This document shows, in pieces, positions 34,848 to 45,786 of a stretch of DNA of 64,000 nucleotides. Position numbers and translations under genes: made by a program. The stretch is from contig CM077597.1 in assembly GCA_039654915.1 (NCBI GenBank), positions 56,386,001 through 56,450,000 on the forward strand, in the 5' to 3' direction. Each line of letters starts with the position of its first letter. Positions within the stretch are counted from its first letter, which is position 1. This stretch comes from Aquilaria yunnanensis. Lineage: Eukaryota > Streptophyta > Magnoliopsida > Malvales > Thymelaeaceae. The notes under the pieces were generated by a model, which made no database searches, had not been told where the DNA came from, and was given only the letters and a program-made list of their open reading frames with translations.

Positions 34848-37323
34848 TGACACGATCCCCGTGCCCCTGCCCGGGATACCCTGTGAGCGTTTGTCTCACG
34901 GTGGATTGTAATTGGCTAGCTGGTTATGTGTGTGGATTAAATCCAATGCTACTAGTTGATTAACCTAGAAATGCAATATGTATGCACTTATGCTTTGACT
35001 TGGTTTATTAAAACCATAAAACATTTAATCATTTAGACATTTAGCCGGCTAAGTAAAATTCTATATAAATAAATACAAAATGCCAAAGCATATCAAAATC
35101 AACCTTTGAGTGATTAACTACACATACACCGCTCGTGAAAGCATTTATACATAAGTAACTAATGCTCTCACCCAGAGAACAATCCCCTGAGTCAAGGACT
35201 CTTTATAACATAAATACCGGAGGCAAAATAAAGTACTGTATCAAAATACAAGACTTTGCTGAGATCTTTTACCCTAGCTCCCACTTTGGACTCCTGTCCC
35301 AGTGGCGAGTCTCACAAGTCCTTTGCCAAGTGCTACTAGGCTCTGCAGCCAAAGGAAGAAGCAAGTTAGTACCACAGCCTGACCAACAAACCAACTAATC
35401 ACTTAAGCAAGCTAGAAACTTAAAGTTTCTCAACTACCGTACCTTTACAGACAAAAGGTACTACCGTGATAATCTTCAGCGATTATCCGGTCCTGCTGCT
35501 CCAGACTCTGCATAACAAACAGGGAGTGAGAATTCAACATTCTCAGTAAGGGTCTTCGATGTACCTGCAAGAAAAAGCTAGGACTCTGGCTGTGAGCTCA
35601 CACAGCATGAGGGTACTAGTCATATATATATATACTAGGTCGGTAGACCTCTCCTCAAGTAGTCCTCTGTATCAGGCCAAGCGCAATCACTTAGCAACCT
35701 GACACATATACAGGCCAAGCGCAATCACTTAGCAACCTATCATATGGCTCAAGGGCGAACCTTAGCAAGCCTCATTCAAACATAGAACCTCTCACCTAGT
35801 TGTTATGCAGGGGAATTTATGATGGGACTTGTAGACTAGGCCGCAGGGCCTCTTTGATGTAAACTAGATGAACAAGGTTTCGCCTCGTGGCCTCGTGGCT
35901 CCGGCACGGCTAGGCCGACGAGGGTTCTAAACCTCTCACCTGAGCTATTGATAGCTAATTAAGTTCAATTGCAACATTTGTTTCCTTACTTGTTGCCTAA
36001 GCAACTTACTTACCTCAAACAGTTCAAGAAAACTCATACTTCCAGTGGGACTTTCGGAAGTTTCGGAGTACCATCGGGATCCTCGGACCCTTAGGCACGT
36101 TCCGAACCTTCCGTAGTCTCGGTCGGGTCAACGCAGCAAAAAGTCAAACCCCCCATTTTCTTGTGTTGGCGCCGCGTCGCCAAAGGCAAAAAGGAATTGG
36201 CGACGCGTCGCCGACGAACAAACGCTCTGTGAAGAAAAATTGAATTGGCGACGCGTCGCCAATTTTCGGGCCAATTGGCGCCGCGTCGCCAATTCTGCAG
36301 AAATGCAGAATTCGGCCGTTTGCTGCTACGAACTTTGGCAACCAAATACATATAGCAAACATGCATCAAAAGTTACCAAATTTCATACACATGAAGTACA
36401 TGTTGCAAGGAACAAAACCAACTATCAAAGCCAAACTATGATGCATTAGAAGCATCAAACCAACCCTTCGAATTTAGCTAGTCCATCATAATTCCCAAAA
36501 CATTTCTTCATACCATACCCAAAAATTACTCAACTTTCTCAATCCATTTCAATCCAAAAGCAATCCAACAACTTAAAAACACTTTCTCCCTTACCTTAAC
36601 ACCAAGAACAAGCAAGAATTCGAACCCTTCCTCTTCCAAACAAGCTTCCAAAGTTCTACACAAATTCAAACCAAAACAAAGCTCCTCAACATCAAAAACA
36701 ACTCTTCCAACCAAAACCCAAGCTTCCAATCAATCAAATAACACGAATTCAATCAAGAACATGAATCATACCTCGTTCAAAAACAGGGGATGGAGAAAAA
36801 CACCCTTTCAAGCTTCAAAAACATGGATTCAAGCTTGAAAATCACTTCTCCAAGCTTGAACATCCTTAATTGCGCCTCTTGACACCAAGATCACTTGATT
36901 CCAAGTTCAATTTAAGAGAGAAATGAGTGAGGGAAGCTTAAGAACGTGTTAATGGTAGCTTCTCCCCCTCTTTCCCTTCTTAAACCCTCACTTAGCAACC
37001 AAGATCACCAAGGTTTCAAGTTAAGTGCAATTAGGTCCCCCATCTTTGTAACTTAACAGTTCTTGATTAAATCCTTGTCTATTTATTGAGTTTGAGTTAA
37101 GGTTAAAAGTTAAGTTCTAAAAATTCATTTTAAAACACTTGGGACTCGTCCCGGCCACTCAGGGTGCAAAATTACCATTTTGCCCCTGAACTTAGTTCAG
37201 AGCTTTATTCTTGTCGGAACTTAGTGAACTTTGGCAAACTTCTTAATTCTTGCTAGGCAAACTTAAATTAAACTTCTAAACTAAATTGTAAAGTCCTTAC
37301 CTCCCTCGAGAAGGGCCGTAACA
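34848..37323 (-). repeat. LTR3 of A (5' LTR of the right unit)
   Basis: A 2,476-bp LTR, followed by the outer CCTGG duplication at 37324-37328. It differs from LTR1 and LTR2 in a group of changes within its last ~190 bp (CTTGGGACTCGTC near 37138, TTGTAAAG near 37287, CTCGAG and an extra T near 37305-37320) and once near 35593. Confidence 0.9.
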
Positions 37324-37720
37324 CCTGGCGTGGTCAAAATGACGCAGTTGTCAAGCCAAAAAAGGCTGCACCAAAAAAGCCAAAATGCCCTCCTCATCAG
37401 TACCTCGTGGGGTGGAGAGTCCCATGCCAATTCACAGGAATTGGGAAAATGGAGATCAACGGGATGAGTCCTCGGCGGGAACCATGCTCCCCGAAGTATG
37501 ACCATCGGGAAAAGCAGGGTCGGGATGACCCAGACCTCCCCGTCGAAAGAGTTCTGCACCCGAGGAAAAAATCACCATCTCCTCAGCAACGAAGTCAAAA
37601 CCCATTGCCCCGAGAGGTCGTTTACGACTTGACTTGCGGGCAAAAGGCGCCGACTCTACTTCCCAGGACACAACCGCTGTCCGGAGTGACCCGCCTCCGC
37701 GTAACGCCGCGAAAAAAGAG
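37324..37720 (+). pseudogene. T2 gag, piece after element A
   Basis: This resumes the T2 gag exactly at the second CCTGG and aligns with T1 from about 3910 (GGTCAAAATGACGCAG versus GGCCGAAATGACACAG) through the Arg/Ser/Pro-rich part. Frameshifts are frequent. It breaks off near 37720, where RNase H sequence starts, so the gag core, protease and RT are deleted. Confidence 0.65.
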
Positions 37721-37721
37721 T

Positions 37722-38040
37722 AGAGCATTCGGAAAAGACTATCGAAATGGTGCATCAAAGTCGGAGAGTACTACATCACGTATAAGCCTAGAAGGGCAAT
37801 GAACGCCTAGGTACTGGCATACTGCATTGCCAAATTCCCAGAAGAAAGGAAGGTTGAAACCAACAGAGGAGACAGAGTGAAGGTAGATCCAGAGTGGAAA
37901 CTCCTTGTCAATGGAACCCCAAGCGCAGAACATCAGGGCGCTGGGATAACCCCTTGGGGGCCCGAAGGCAAGGAGGGCACCAAGACGATCAAATTTGATT
38001 ACTAAAAGCATTGGGCCATCCGAGCATGGCAACACTAGGT
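37722..38040 (+). pseudogene. T2 RNase H remnant (end of RNase H, start of second RNase H)
   Basis: This aligns with T3 at about 59690-59940 in broken frames: LSKWCIKVGEYYITYKPRRA against LSKWCIELSEYDITYDLRKA, then WKLLVNGTPSAEHQGAG against the T3 LFVDGTSSFEHQGAG. The first catalytic Asp of the second RNase H is Asn in this copy. The Trp codon just before it is intact, whereas T3 has a stop there (59840). Confidence 0.65.
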
Positions 38041-39046
38041 ATAATAACCTCAGACAAAAGGTGGAAAGATCCTACAGAGAGGAATCTCGCAACCAAAGAA
38101 GTCCTGAAAATCCCCATGAGGAGGTAAGAAGTGTGATGACATCCCGGACAATATTTCCTGATTAAGGAAAAGCTATATAGGCAAAGGTACGCAATTCCGT
38201 TATTAAGATATATCAGTAAAATGGGTGCAGGACAATTCATCCAAAAGGTGTGAAAATGGCCAGAGACACGCCAGCACCTAAAGACTACCTTTGGAGCGGA
38301 TAACCTCGAAAAGATTACACCGAGCCACTCCAGACAGCACCCGGAGATGTGAAGTTCTACGTGATAGCAGAGGACTACTTCACTAAGTGGGGTAAGGTAG
38401 AACTACTAGCAACCATGCCGGCAAAAGGTGCACAAAAAGTTCATTTGGAAGAACATAGTATGCTGATTTGGCATACCGGCGGTGACACCAGCCAGTAATG
38501 ATTTCAAGTCTATGGACAGAGGATTTCAAGAATCCATCACCGACCTCGGAATAAAAACGCAGTCCATCCCACTAGCTCAGCCCCCGAGCAACAGACAAGT
38601 AGGGTTGCCAAAAGAGCTATAAAAGAGGGACTATAAGAGATTCAAAGGGAAAAGTGGCCAGGAGAACTTCCTATTGTACTAAGGAGTTGTCACTTATCTC
38701 CAGTACAGAAGCCATTATCCATTTGAAGTAGTTCGGCAATCATACAGATGTTTGACGAAGGATGGCCGACGAACGAAGCCAGAGAGAAGAGCCTTTTCGG
38801 CAAAAGATGGCCATAAGTGCAAACCTGCATGATAGGCCAAAAGGAATAAGGAAAAGGAGGCCTCGCCCCCGAAAGGCCAAATTAGAACCCCGAAAGCCGT
38901 TCTATAGGGTACTTCGGCCAAACAGGAAAGGACCTTATTTGGTCCTAAACGAGGTCCGAAAAGGAGTATACAAGCTCGGCAACACCGAAAAAGGAAAACT
39001 GAAAAATACAAGGCACTCGGGCGCCTTAAAGAAATTCTACACTTAG
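38022..39046 (+). pseudogene. T2 integrase pseudogene
   Basis: DNA similarity to T3 60225-61498 runs in order, with several frameshifts and stops. The zinc domain is mostly gone and the core is shifted (DYFTKW remains near 38380). Only the C-terminal part, 38762-39046, is a continuous frame, ending in an ALKKFYT-type terminus followed by a stop, as in T3. Confidence 0.7.
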
Positions 39047-39477
39047 AATTTTTAGACAAGAAATGGTGAAAGCCAGAAATTTGTCTAAGTACAGAAAGTT
39101 TTCCCCTGTCTGAGAATGTTTGCCGAACAAAGCTGAAGTATGGACTCCTGAAAGTGTCCTATTCCTTCTGAAGTTAGTTGGGTTATATGCCCAAAAGAGG
39201 GCCAGTCTATCGAACACGGCTGATAAAGGGCGGGCTAAAATTTGCCTGAAAAGGGAACTTCACCAACTGCGAAAGACCTTCCGAAGAATGGCCGACGAAA
39301 ATGAGCAAAGAAAGTACTAAAGTCCATTGACCGAAAGTGGCCGGGACAAGTAGGAAACAAAAATTGCTCAAAAAGACTTAGCCAAAATAGTGAAGGAAAA
39401 TTCATTGAAGAAGGTCTTCATACAAGCAGAAAGATTACAAGAAGAAGAGTACAAAGAAAAAGAAGAAGGCAAAGGTC
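39047..39477 (+). other. T2 spacer between integrase and antisense ORF
   Basis: This is similar to T3 61499-61876, including the repeated GAAATTTGTCTAAGTACAG-type block. No conserved frame. It probably holds the 3' untranslated part of both sense pol and antisense ORF transcripts. Confidence 0.5.
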
Positions 39478-40197
39478 CTAGAATATCTAAGGGACCCCGG
39501 CACCATGGGAAGCTTTAGCTCCTGAATCTTTCACCGCCACCTTCGGTGCAGGAGGAGGAAACGGTAGGTTAAGGAACTCGACTCTTGACCACATCCACCG
39601 AGGCCCCCCGGGAATATCCAGGGAAGCCAGAAAGGAAGGATCGAGGTCTGGATACTTCTTCAGAAACTGATGTCAAGCTAGGCAGAAGCCGTCCTAAAAA
39701 GCAACCTTGGACGTCTGGACGGCTTTACCTCTTTCAACGTCCAACTCGTCCACCTCATGTTGAAGATCCGAAACCTCCTGCTGAAGGTCGGAAATATCCT
39801 TCTCCAACTCCTCGGTTTTCTTCTTCTTCTTCGAACCCTCATTCAGCAAGTCAACCTTGGCCTGGAGTTCGGCAATTTCAGCCATTGCCTTAGCCAGGAG
39901 GGTAGATTCCCCTCCCTTTTCCTTTTGAAAGGTCTTGTTGGCCGAAGTCAGGCTGATTAATTTGTCACCAAGGTTGGACATCTTCTAGGAAAAATCCTTC
40001 AAAAGCCCCTATTGGCCCTTCAAGAACTCCTCCCGAAGACTGGTAATCTTCTCCTTGCATATTTGGCTCAACTTGGTGTTCGTCAGCACCGAGTTGGCAC
40101 AAAAAACTTTGGCCTTGTCCAATTTGTCTTCAGCCCAAGCTTGGGCCAAAGACTGCTTTGCTGCCCAAGCTCGGAGGTATCCACTATACCCCAAAAG

Positions 40198-40299
40198 CTA
40201 CAACAAAAAAGAGAAGGTACTTAGCGAAATTTGCACAAGGAAAGCCAAAAACACTTAGGCAAAAAGTGAGAAGGAAAAGTGAAGAGCCTGAAGAGTTAC
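40198..40299 (-). other. Predicted intron 3 of the T2 antisense ORF
   Basis: 5' site CAG|GTAACT at 40299, 3' site TTGTTGTAG at 40198. It falls on a codon boundary (phase 0), and the exon 4 frame from 40197 is open. Confidence 0.7.
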
Positions 40300-40559
40300 C
40301 TGAGCAGCATGCTGGGAAACTTTTGCAGCAAGGGCATCCTTGGAGGCACACTCCTCAGCGACTGCCTTGAAGGATGCTTAAGTAAGCACGCCCCTCACCA
40401 TTTGGGGAGCCATTTCCCGACAATCCTCGAAGAACAGATTCATGTCCTCTATGAAAGACCAAAATGGCTCCTGTGGGACTTTGTCCTTCAGGACACGAGA
40501 ATCCCGAAGATCCCTCCTTCGGGCATGCTCAATATTCCAAGCCAGGGGCGCCGGATCCT

Positions 40560-40644
40560 CTGCAAAATGAAACATGTATCTTATCAGGTAAAAATTCCTT
40601 GATTATAAAAAATGTAAGTTGATTGCAGGGAAGATGAGACAAAC
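40560..40644 (-). other. Predicted intron 2 of the T2 antisense ORF
   Basis: 5' site CCAG|GTTTGT at 40644, 3' site TTTTGCAG at 40560. Splicing joins one base of exon 2 to two of exon 3 and keeps the frame. Confidence 0.7.
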
Positions 40645-41076
40645 CTGGCGCGACCTCGGCACAGTCGTCATCAAAGTCACCGACCTCCTCCACATCGGCA
40701 GGAACATGTTTGCCTTTGGCCCTTCGGCGCTTTTCTAAATCTTCGACAGAAAGATCCACGAAAGAGCCCAACAAATCCATCGACGTGGTAGGACTCGGAA
40801 GGGCAGGAACGGCTACCTCGGCAAGAACCCCCCCGGCAGTTTCAGGCTTGGACAAAGTTACAACCTCTGTAGAAGTTGCAATGACATCGCTGACCTTGGT
40901 GGAAGTAGCAATAACATCGTTGACTTCCGAAACGTCCTCCGGAGGGGGAAGAGGGGTGTCCTTCTTGGCCGAAGATGATCCGCTCCTAGAAGCCTTGCGC
41001 CTCGTCTTTTGTTCTCCCTTCTCGGCCTGACCAAGGAAGAGAGACCTGTAGTAGGCGGCAGACTCGTCGGCCATCT

Positions 41077-41147
41077 CTGAAAAAGAGGGAAGAAATCAGT
41101 GTAAGTCCACAAGCACTTATGCTGAAAAAACTTTGAAAGAAACTTAC
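41077..41147 (-). other. Predicted intron 1 of the T2 antisense ORF
   Basis: 5' site GAAA|GTAAGT at 41147, 3' site CTTTTTCAG at 41077. Splicing completes a Lys codon followed by the exon 2 Met. The same 5' site is present in T4 at 63949. Confidence 0.75.
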
Positions 41148-41975
41148 TTTCAAAAAAGGCTTTGTAAGTAAGCTCGCTCCAAAGGAGCTGCACTAGCCAA
41201 GAGTTCTTCCCCTTGGTAGCAGGAGCTGGCATGCCGAGATCCGTCTTGTGCTCCGTAACCACCCCCAACTCCTGAAGGACATCCTCAGTGATGAGTTTCC
41301 ACATGATCGGGAAAGGGTAGAGAGAGTGTAAAGGGACCTCGGCATCCCAGTCGGTGACAGCACGGATTCGTCTATCAAAGTTCCCAAACCTTGCCGCCAA
41401 CTTAGGAGTTAGCAGCTTCCTGGGATCCATGACATCCGGCTCCAGCTTTCCCCGAGCCCACTTAGTCGGGACGTGCGACCAAGCCTCCGCCACCTTCAGG
41501 AAGAAGAACTTCGTTTGCCACCCTCGCCAGCTATCCTTGGTAGTAAAGGTGAACATAAATTTCTTGCTCCAAGATCCCCGAGGTAGCATGAAATCAAAGC
41601 CACCCTTCGAAACCGGATAGAGCTTATAATAATGCATGAACGGGATGAAATGGGGTTCTACCCCGAAGATCCCTCACATGCAGAGAAAAGCGTTGAAATA
41701 GAAAAATGAGTTGGGAGGAAGCTGATTCACGACTATGCCATGAAATTGGCAAAAGTCACAAATCATCTTCGCAGGAGCAAAAGTCCGACCTTCAGTTGGG
41801 CTCGGAAAACGGTTACCTCGTCACCCTGATTCATAATGCTAAACAAGCCAAGGCGAGGTAACCTTGTGATGGCATACAAGGGAAGGAAAAATTTGGTCTT
41901 CCACTTTTCTAATTTTTCAGGAGTGGTGCAACAAGGGTGAGACATAAGAGGTTGCCACCTCTCGGGAATAGGCAT

Positions 41976-42775
41976 GGTTGACCGAAAAACAACTTCAAAA
42001 AAAGGGGGAAAAATGATTTCGGAAAGAAGAAAAATGACTTCGAGAAGCGAAAAGAAAAGCAGGAACCGAAGGAACTCTAGAAATCAGAACCCACCAAAAG
42101 TCTTGCCGAAGTCTGGGTTTGAGGACGCCATCGTGAAAGATCGCCGGAAATCACTTCGCCGCTAAAGCCGACACAAAAGATGAGAAAAAGGCACAGAGCA
42201 AAATGAGAGCAAAGAAACACAAATAAAGAGTATGACAGGAGGAAGGCTTATATAGATCAAGGAAGGGCAGCCAAAAGGGCGTCATAAATGCTGCGCGAAG
42301 GTGAAATGTCGCCATAACGGCCCCTCACGCATGAAAAGGCGTGCCCATCCCAGCTGATGCCTGCCACGTGTTGCCCGTCACGAGAAACTAGGACGCATTT
42401 TCTGACATTTAGAAAACCCGGGCACGCTGATCGAGACTGGCATGACTAGTTTCAAGACACGACGGTTCACTAGCCTATGGCGGGAAAAATAAAAAAGTTG
42501 GCTATCTCGAGAACACCAAAGGATGGATAGATGACATCTATCTGAACAAGGCTTATCACCTAGGAGGCGAAGTGCCTCCCCAACCGACGTCATACTCCAA
42601 GTGTAAATCCATAAGGTTCGGGGTTCAAGGCTTCGTGCTGCCTTGTTTGACCGAAATGGACATACTACCACATGGGCCTCCGGGAGGCCACGGCGTCGTC
42701 CTGTCAAAACTGCCAATTGGGATATAGACGGACACCAAGAGGACTACTTGCCGAAGTCTCCACTCCGGCCTTTCC
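41976..42775 (-). other. Promoter and leader region of the T2 antisense ORF
   Basis: Upstream of the antisense ATG there is a leader rich in GAAAAATGACTTCG-type blocks, a TATA box at 42247-42255 and about 500 bp up to the PPT. It is mirrored by T4 62319-63116. No protein-coding frame of interest. Confidence 0.5.
42247..42255 (-). promoter_or_regulatory. TATA box candidate for the antisense ORF (T2)
   Basis: The minus strand reads CTATATAAG, 272 bp before the ATG at 41975. T4 has the altered CTATAGAAG at exactly the same distance. Confidence 0.55.
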
Positions 42776-42785
42776 AAGGGGGGCA
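42776..42785 (+). promoter_or_regulatory. Polypurine tract of T2
   Basis: AAGGGGGGCA immediately precedes the LTR start TGTGATAGC. Confidence 0.75.
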
Positions 42786-42799
42786 TGTGATAGCCGAAG

Positions 42800-44176
42800 T
42801 GTTGGGTTTTAGGAGCCAAACAACGCAGCAGAATTTAACCGAAACCCTCCAGGATCCAAGTGAAACGGGGTAAACTGAGTGTTCGAAAATTTTCATTCCT
42901 AATTTTTGGTTGACATCTCTCACTCAACTGTAGAGTCGAATCAAAAAACCTGAACAGTTGACGTGTTCATGCTCTCTATGGTATCCACACGAGCCTCTCG
43001 GGATCACCACGCTTCCACCACCTCTCGGCAGATGCGTTTCTCTTGTGCTTACAGTGCTAGCTTGCGTCCTCCAAGGAATTGCAAGAGAAGAGTGCGGCTG
43101 TCCTTTTGGGAGGCTAGGGCAAGGAGACTTGCGAATTTCTCACTAGAAGTTGTATTTATAGTGAGACTCAACTTCCAGGCCTAATGGGTTTCAAAGCCCC
43201 AATCCAATTAGGATTTAATTTCGGGCTTAATAAGGGCTCAGCTCTTGGGCCCATTATTAATATGAAATTAAAGTGAAACCATAACCCAAATAATTAGCCC
43301 ATGCACTCTAATGATCCAAATAGCTCTATGTGTGCGACCCAATAGGCTCTTATCACATTGGCAACGATCATAAATCACATTGATGATCATAAGCAATTAG
43401 CGGTGTCTAGCAACACATCATTGCTTCCCAAGTGACAAGATTGTCGATGATTCGACTAAACCTTTATGATCATGACCGATATATGCCATTGTCCGTTTGT
43501 CCAAGATATCAAGACTAAGCACGAGACATGGAATGTGTCACTCTCGTATAGCCCAATCTTTGGTTTCTTGATTACCGAGTAGACCAACTTAAACTGATGA
43601 CATTGATATCATATATCAACTCATCTGAGCATGGCCATGCATTTTTCTAAGTCTTACTCTATCAAGGGGCCCGAAGATATCACTCCCGTTACACAGGAGG
43701 GACAAATCCCATCTTGATCATACAAATCCCCCCGCATGATATGTGACATACCCAACGACCTTCTTCAAGTTCACTCAGTTACGAGCAACAAAGGAAATTA
43801 TCAAAGTATGTGACTCACATGTAGGGAACCTTGATGTTCTTAGATCGAAGGACTACATATACCATGATCACTATGAGAATCACTTATGACACTCATATAA
43901 CGATCCATGTAGTGTTCTCATGGTGGGTCGGTCCAGTACACAAGTTGTCCAACTTGTACCCATATGTAGACTACATATCTCATATTAGTCTCCACATATG
44001 CTAGTCATTATGTATTATTGCAACCCGCTCCACAATAATACTAGACCAGGGACGTTTAAGAATATCATAATTCTAGGGTTACAATTATTGGGGGATTAAT
44101 GCCTTAATAAAGTATCATGCCTCAATGTGCAAAAATACAATCATCTCGTGATTGGCTTTTGGGCACAACACTAACA
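42800..44176 (-). mobile_element. S1: solo LTR, minus orientation
   Basis: A 1,377-bp TGTTGGG...CTAACA unit without internal genes. It is flanked by CGAAG (42795-42799) and CAAAG (44177-44181), a 5-bp duplication with one change. Removing it rejoins GATAGCCGAAG with TGCTATCGCC as in the other Tat LTRs. The TATA box (CTATAAATAC on the minus strand, about 43149-43158) gives the orientation. The LTR superfamily is not assigned; Copia is possible. Confidence 0.85.
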
Positions 44177-44370
44177 CAAAGTGCTATCGCCCTGACCTCC
44201 TGCCGACCACGGGAAAGAGGGAGCTAGACACCTGAGGCATACGACCTCGGAAAGGACTCCGAAGTGAAGGAAGTCATACACTTGAGGCGCACGACCTCGG
44301 TAGCTCACCACATTCCAACCTGCACGCCGCACCCATATGCCCTTTGACACGCCGCCACTGCCCACGTCCT

Positions 44371-45786
44371 TGTTATTGTTGTGCCCAAAAGCCAATCATG
44401 AGATGATTGTATTTTTGCAAATTGAGTCATGATATTTTATTAAGGCATTAATCCAGCAATTATGTTTATTGTTTTCTTTCTGAGTAACTTAACAAACATA
44501 ATTGTAACCCTAGAATAATGATATTTTTAAACAACCCTGGTCTAGTATTATTGTGGAGCGGGTTGCAATAATACATAACGACTAGTATATGTGGAGACTA
44601 ATATGAGATATGTAGTCTACATATGGGTACAAGTTGGAGAACTTGTGTACTGGACCAACCCACCATGAGAACACTACATGGATTGTTGTATGAGTGTCAT
44701 AAGTGATTTTCGTTGTGATCATGGTATATGTAGTCCTTCGACCTAAGATCATCAAGGTTCCCTACATGTGAGTCACATACTTTGAAACTTTCCTTTGTTG
44801 CTCATAACTGAGTGAACTTGAAGGAGGTCATTGGGTATGTCACATATCATGCGGAGGGATTTGTATGATCAAGATGGGATTTGTCCCTCCTATGTAACGG
44901 GAGTGATATCTTCGGGCCCCTTGATAGAGTGAGACTTAGAAAAATGCATGGCCATGCTCAGATGAGTTGATATACGATATCAATGTCATCAGTTTAAGTT
45001 GGTCTACTCGGTAATCAAGAAACCAAAGATTGGGCTATACGAGAGTGACACATTCCATGTCTCGTGCTTAGTCTTGAAATCTTGGACAAAGGGACAATAG
45101 CATATATCGGTGATGATCATAAAGGTTTAGTCGAATCATCGACAATCTTGTCACTTGGGTAGCAATGATGTGTTGCTAGACACCGCTCATTGCTTATGAT
45201 CATAAATGTGATTTATGATCATTGCCAACGTGGTAAGAGCCTATTGGGTCACACACATAGAGCTATTTGGATCATTAGAGTGCATGGGCTAATAATTTGG
45301 GTTTTCATTTCACAATAATTTGGTACTAATAATGGGCCCAATAGTTGAGCCATTATTAAGCCCAAAATTAAAGCCTAATTGGATTAGGGATTTGAAACCT
45401 ATTAGGCCTGGAAGTTGAGTCTCACTATAAATACAACTTCTAGTGAGAAATTTATAGGTCTCCTTGCCCCAGCCTCCCAAAAGGACAGCCGCACTCTTCT
45501 CTTGCAATTCCTTGGAGGACGCAAGCTAGCACTACGAGTGCAAGAGAAACGCATCTACCGGGACGTGGTGGAAGCGTGGTGATCCTGAGAGGCTCGTGTG
45601 GATACCATAGAGAGCCTGAACATGTCAACTATTCAGGTTTTGTGATTCGACTCTACAGTTGAGTGAGAGATCTCAACCAAAAATTAGGTATGAAAATTTT
45701 TGAACACCCGGTTTAACCCATTTCACTTGGATCCTGGAGGGTTTCAGTTAAATTCTGCTGCGCTGTTTGGCTCCCGAAACCCATTA
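44371..45786 (+). mobile_element. S2: solo LTR, plus orientation
   Basis: A 1,416-bp unit of the same family as S1, inverted. It is flanked by perfect GTCCT duplications (44366-44370, 45787-45791). It begins TGTTATTG and ends CCCATTA, where CCCAACA is expected, so the CA end is mutated. The TATA box CTATAAATAC near 45425 lies about 1,055 bp from the start. Confidence 0.85.

Larger units (their letters stand above)
8086..37323 (-). mobile_element. Element A: tandem Tekay/Del-like chromovirus (LTR-int-LTR-int-LTR)
   Basis: Three LTRs (8086-10560; 15383-16246 plus 28410-30025; 34848-37323) and two internal regions of exactly 4,822 bp (10561-15382 and 30026-34847) lie in one orientation. CCTGG flanks the whole array on both sides (8081-8085, 37324-37328), and no second duplication surrounds either unit. 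The middle LTR is split by the LARD-like element. Subtracting its TATAC duplication restores 2,475 bp, the length of the first LTR. Each unit has an initiator tRNA-Met PBS and a PPT. The pol genes belong to the chromovirus branch of Ty3/gypsy, with a chromodomain-like tail. The internal regions differ at only two positions I noticed (11355 versus 30820, 11841 versus 31306). The probable origin is unequal recombination between LTRs. Confidence 0.9.
39478..41975 (-). pseudogene. Tat antisense ORF (aORF) with three introns, decayed
   Basis: This minus-strand gene starts at ATG 41975 (MPIPERWQPLM). Exon 1 runs to 41148, exon 2 41076-40645, exon 3 40559-40300 and exon 4 40197-39478. The three introns (71, 85 and 102 bp) have GT...AG ends, and each junction keeps the frame. 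Exon 1 resembles the plant putative gypsy-type transposon domain of unknown function (segments KLYPVSKGGFDFMLPRG, DSWRGWQTKFFFLKVAEAW). Exon 2 is Ser/Thr/acidic; exon 4 has a long heptad-like coiled coil (39700-39981). Known Tat elements carry such antisense ORFs between integrase and 3' LTR. This copy has a frameshift near 41765 and several stops, two of them (39694-39696 TAG, 39673-39675 TGA) matching Gln and Arg codons in T3. Confidence 0.75.

Noticed and set aside
8086..37323. Two separate A insertions, or an assembly duplication.
   Set aside because: There is one outer target duplication, a shared middle LTR of correct net length and private differences in each LTR and internal copy. These fit a real tandem, although long reads would settle it.
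42590..42650. tRNA-like B-box (GGTTCGGGGTTCAAGG) in the T2 3' region.
   Set aside because: No matching A-box at the right distance and no cloverleaf. It is a conserved Tat 3' region present inverted in T4.
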